From: Cryptosporangium phraense
Lineage (GTDB): Bacteria; Actinomycetota; Actinomycetes; Mycobacteriales; Cryptosporangiaceae
Assembly: GCF_006912135.1 (NCBI RefSeq)
Contig: NZ_VIRS01000006.1
Span: 124,001-188,000 of the forward strand
Length of the DNA stretch: 64,000 bases
Direction of reading: 5' to 3'
The position numbers and the translations under genes are program-made. Below, one piece after another: positions 62,120 to 64,000 of the stretch. Position 1 is the first letter of the stretch; every line of letters begins with the position of its first letter. Below the pieces are notes generated by a model. It was not told the origin of the DNA and did not search any database. It saw only the letters and a program-made list of their open reading frames with translations.

Positions 62120-62330
62120 CGAACGCCAGAAAGTCGGCGAACTGCGTCGCGGTCATCGACAGGTGGGAACCCGCCGGATCCTTGCTCGATCGAACGAATA
62201 TTCGGCCCAGTGAAACGCGTACTTCGACGCAATCTCCATCAACGCACCGGCTCGATTTCTTCCACCCTGCGAACACCGGTCGAACAGATGGAGGGATGTG
62301 TACGTTAGCTGCACCCGTGGGTGCAAACAT
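62082..62330 (-). CDS. DUF397 domain-containing protein
   Basis: Up to 82 residues. The DUF397 core is WKKSSRCVDGDCVEVRV, followed by IFVRSSKDPAGSHLSMTATQFADFLAFV. This domain is known in actinomycetes as a small partner of XRE/DUF5753 regulators. The start is uncertain: the ATG at 62330 has no ribosome binding site and the 16-bp palindrome at 62310-62325 falls inside its first codons, so the real start may be downstream, for example the GTG preceding FAGWKKSS. Confidence 0.75.
   Translation of the reverse strand: MFAPTGAANVHIPPSVRPVFAGWKKSSRCVDGDCVEVRVSLGRIFVRSSKDPAGSHLSMTATQFADFLAFVNSPEARPSRPA
62310..62325. promoter_or_regulatory. 16-bp palindrome at the 5' end of the DUF397 gene
   Basis: Perfect inverted repeat TGCACCC-GT-GGGTGCA. 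It lies just upstream of the conserved DUF397 core, in a lower-GC patch, and is a candidate binding site for the neighbouring XRE regulator. The alternative is chance within coding sequence. Confidence 0.45.
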
Positions 62331-62650
62331 TTTGGACGCGGACACCGGAATCTTTCTCGAATTCGGGCAGGATCGATCCAGAGTAGGTATATCAATATCC
62401 CGCCGATATGCCTCGAGGAGTTGAGTCGACTCGCGGACGGCGAAATACCGGGCCGCGTCATCTGTGCGGTACGCGGCTAGCACGCGTTCATCCTGGCCCA
62501 ACGTCACGCAGCGTCCAAATGCCGAGCTAGCGCACTACCTCCGCGAGGCCGAAGACGCCGGCGTCGGGCGCGAGCCAGGTCCTGGGTGGGGAGGCGGCCT
62601 TCGATCCGGGGGTCACTCAGCATCCGGAAATGATGGCGTACGGTCGTCGC
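62331..62650. other. intergenic region upstream of DUF397 and of the small membrane protein
   Basis: About 320 bases. The part 62331-62480 is AT-richer than the rest of the window (including TAGGTATATCAATATC) and probably holds the DUF397 promoter. A minus-strand frame continues from the DUF397 gene to 62507 but shows no family resemblance. No other gene was seen. Confidence 0.35.
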
Positions 62651-62959
62651 ATGCGCCTCCCGACTACCGCACTGATCACTGCCGGTTCGCTCATCGGCGG
62701 CTGGCAGGTCGCTCGCCGGACGGGGGTCCGGCCGCTCGGCGGGGCCGTGCTGGCGGTCGGTGGGGCGGTGGCCGGTCGGGAGTGGCTCCGTCGTACCAGC
62801 CCGGCCACCACTGCGGCGCTGGCCGCTACCTACGTCGGGGCGTTCGGGCTCTCGCATCCGCTGGCCAAGAAGATCGGTTCCTGGCCGTCGGTGCTCACGG
62901 TGGCCGCGGTGACGGCCGCCGCGTCGTACGCGGCGGCCGACCGACGCACCCCACACTGA
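62651..62959 (+). CDS. small membrane protein, hypothetical
   Basis: 102 residues with three to four hydrophobic helices (ALITAGSLIGGWQVA, LGGAVLAVGGAVAG, TAALAATYVGAFGLS, VLTVAAVTAAASYAA). The ATG at 62651 is preferred because MRLPTTAL is the natural N-terminus; ATGs at 62630 and 62633 would add seven or six residues. No ribosome binding site is evident. Function unknown. Confidence 0.65.
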   Translation: MRLPTTALITAGSLIGGWQVARRTGVRPLGGAVLAVGGAVAGREWLRRTSPATTAALAATYVGAFGLSHPLAKKIGSWPSVLTVAAVTAAASYAAADRRTPH

Positions 62960-62970
62960 CCGGCGGTCCG

Positions 62971-64000
62971 TCAGGCGCAGAGACCGTCCTCGATCAGTTG
63001 GAGCGCCACGTCCTGATCGAGCTTCGGCGCCCCCGGCTCCGGCTTCAACGAATCGCTGTTCAGCGACACCACCACGCTCCGCGAACCGTCCTCGGTGACC
63101 CCGTTCCGCGTCCGGAACCCCATGATGTCCCCTCCGTGCGACCACACCAGCCCGCACGGCCCCGTGCTCGACATCAACCCCAGGCCGTACCTCGCCCCCG
63201 GCCAGAGCACCTCGAACGGCTTCGCCGGCACCGTCTTCTTCATCTCGGCCAACTGGGCCGGCCGCAGCAACTGGCCGCTGAGCAGCGCCCGCAGGAAGCG
63301 GTTACCGTCCGACGTCGTGCTGATGATCTCGCCGGCCGCCTCGCCCCAGCTCGGGTTCTGCTCGGTGGCGTCGATCGGCTCGCCATACTTCGGGTCGGTC
63401 TCGGTCGCGTCCGGACCCGGGAACCGCTCGTAGCCGACCGCGTGCGGCGACGGCAGCCCGGGCGACGTCCGCGGGAGCGACGTGTTCCGCAGCCCCAGCG
63501 GCCGGATGATCCGGCGGTACACCTGGTCCCGCCAGTCGTCGCCGGTGACCTTCTCGATGATCATGCCCACGAGCACGTAGTTCGTGTTCGAGTACTGCCA
63601 GCTCGTGCCCGGCGCGAACAGCGGCTTCTGCTCGTTCGACAGCGCGACCAACTGCTTCGGCGTGAACGTCCGGTACCGGTTGGCCTGGAATCCTTCTTCA
63701 GTACTGAGGAACGGCATCTTCGCCAGGTAGTCCGGCAGCCCGCTGGTGTGCTGCAGGAGCTGACGCACGGTGATGTGCGCGCCGTTGTTCACCGTCCCCG
63801 GCAGGTACTTCTCGACCGGCGCGTCGAGCGCGACCTTCCCCTCCCCGACGAGCTGCAGCGTCGTCGTCGCGACGAACGTCTTGGTGAAGCTGCCGATCCG
63901 GAAGTGCGCGCCCCACGGCACCGGCTGCTTCGTCTCCGTGTTCCCGAACCCCGCGCGGATCCGGGTCCGCCCCTGCGGGGTGGAGACCTCCGCGATCACG
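62971..64000 (-). CDS. serine hydrolase, beta-lactamase/D-alanyl-D-alanine carboxypeptidase family (partial)
   Basis: The gene runs off the right edge; 343 codons are present, without the expected signal peptide. The active-site motifs are complete: SFTK (nucleophile Ser and Lys), YSNTNY (YxN) and HGGDIMGF (HxG). Further segments are LLQHTSGLPDYL and FAPGTSWQYSN. It belongs to the class C beta-lactamase-like serine hydrolases that act on D-Ala peptides or esters, normally exported. The true start lies outside the window; the GTG at 63999 is probably internal. Confidence 0.87.
   Translation of the reverse strand, partial: VIAEVSTPQGRTRIRAGFGNTETKQPVPWGAHFRIGSFTKTFVATTTLQLVGEGKVALDAPVEKYLPGTVNNGAHITVRQLLQHTSGLPDYLAKMPFLSTEEGFQANRYRTFTPKQLVALSNEQKPLFAPGTSWQYSNTNYVLVGMIIEKVTGDDWRDQVYRRIIRPLGLRNTSLPRTSPGLPSPHAVGYERFPGPDATETDPKYGEPIDATEQNPSWGEAAGEIISTTSDGNRFLRALLSGQLLRPAQLAEMKKTVPAKPFEVLWPGARYGLGLMSSTGPCGLVWSHGGDIMGFRTRNGVTEDGSRSVVVSLNSDSLKPEPGAPKLDQDVALQLIEDGLCA

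Overview
The window is a high-GC, GTG-start-rich chromosomal segment typical of an actinomycete, with strong G/C bias at third codon positions, many 4-base stop/start overlaps, gamma-alpha fused KorA with KorB, XRE/DUF5753 and DUF397 proteins, and an actinobacterial complex I cluster. I cannot name the genus from sequence alone. No rRNA, tRNA, CRISPR array or intact transposase was seen.

Layout. 1-7.2 kb holds the start of an acyl-CoA carboxylase beta subunit, biotin ligase (birA), an MFS exporter, a membrane-anchored SGNH hydrolase, an alpha/beta hydrolase, and a thioredoxin-like/TetR pair with a clear operator. 7.2-11.2 kb holds rarD and korBA (2-oxoacid:ferredoxin oxidoreductase). 11.9-20.8 kb is a polyol/sugar catabolic operon: DeoR regulator, PfkB kinase, binding-protein-dependent transporter, zinc polyol dehydrogenase, FGGY kinase and MFS transporter. 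20.7-23.2 kb is a polar amino acid ABC transporter on the opposite strand. 23.3-24.5 kb is a decayed TIR/ATPase immune-type gene.

24.6-43.1 kb is a complex I locus. A YgiB/YgiC/DUF350 trio leads into nuoA. A roughly 4.7 kb block (opposite-strand TauABC/SsuABC-type transporter, aldo/keto reductase, two decayed genes) then separates nuoA from nuoB. After nuoB come a D-amino acid oxidase gene and nuoC, H, I, J, K, L, M and N, and then htpX and a strong terminator. nuoD, nuoE, nuoF and nuoG are absent from the window. NuoC carries a repeat-rich tail of about 300 residues.

43.5-47.6 kb holds a CGNR zinc-finger regulator, a tandem pair of paralogous MFS transporters and an SMP-30 lactonase. 47.7-53.1 kb is the most unusual locus: a trypsin-fold protein whose catalytic His is replaced by Tyr, a small unknown protein, a 999-residue membrane histidine kinase fused in frame to an astacin-type zinc metalloprotease and a YscW/YbaY-like domain, and a NarL-type response regulator. 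It looks like a protease-coupled two-component system.

53.1-64 kb holds a DedA/degenerate-PAP2 fusion, an NlpC/P60 hydrolase with a Ser/Gly/Pro tail, a nucleotidyltransferase, a second (ordinary) two-component system, a CPBP protease, an XRE/DUF397 pair in convergent orientation, and a serine hydrolase (beta-lactamase fold) running off the end.
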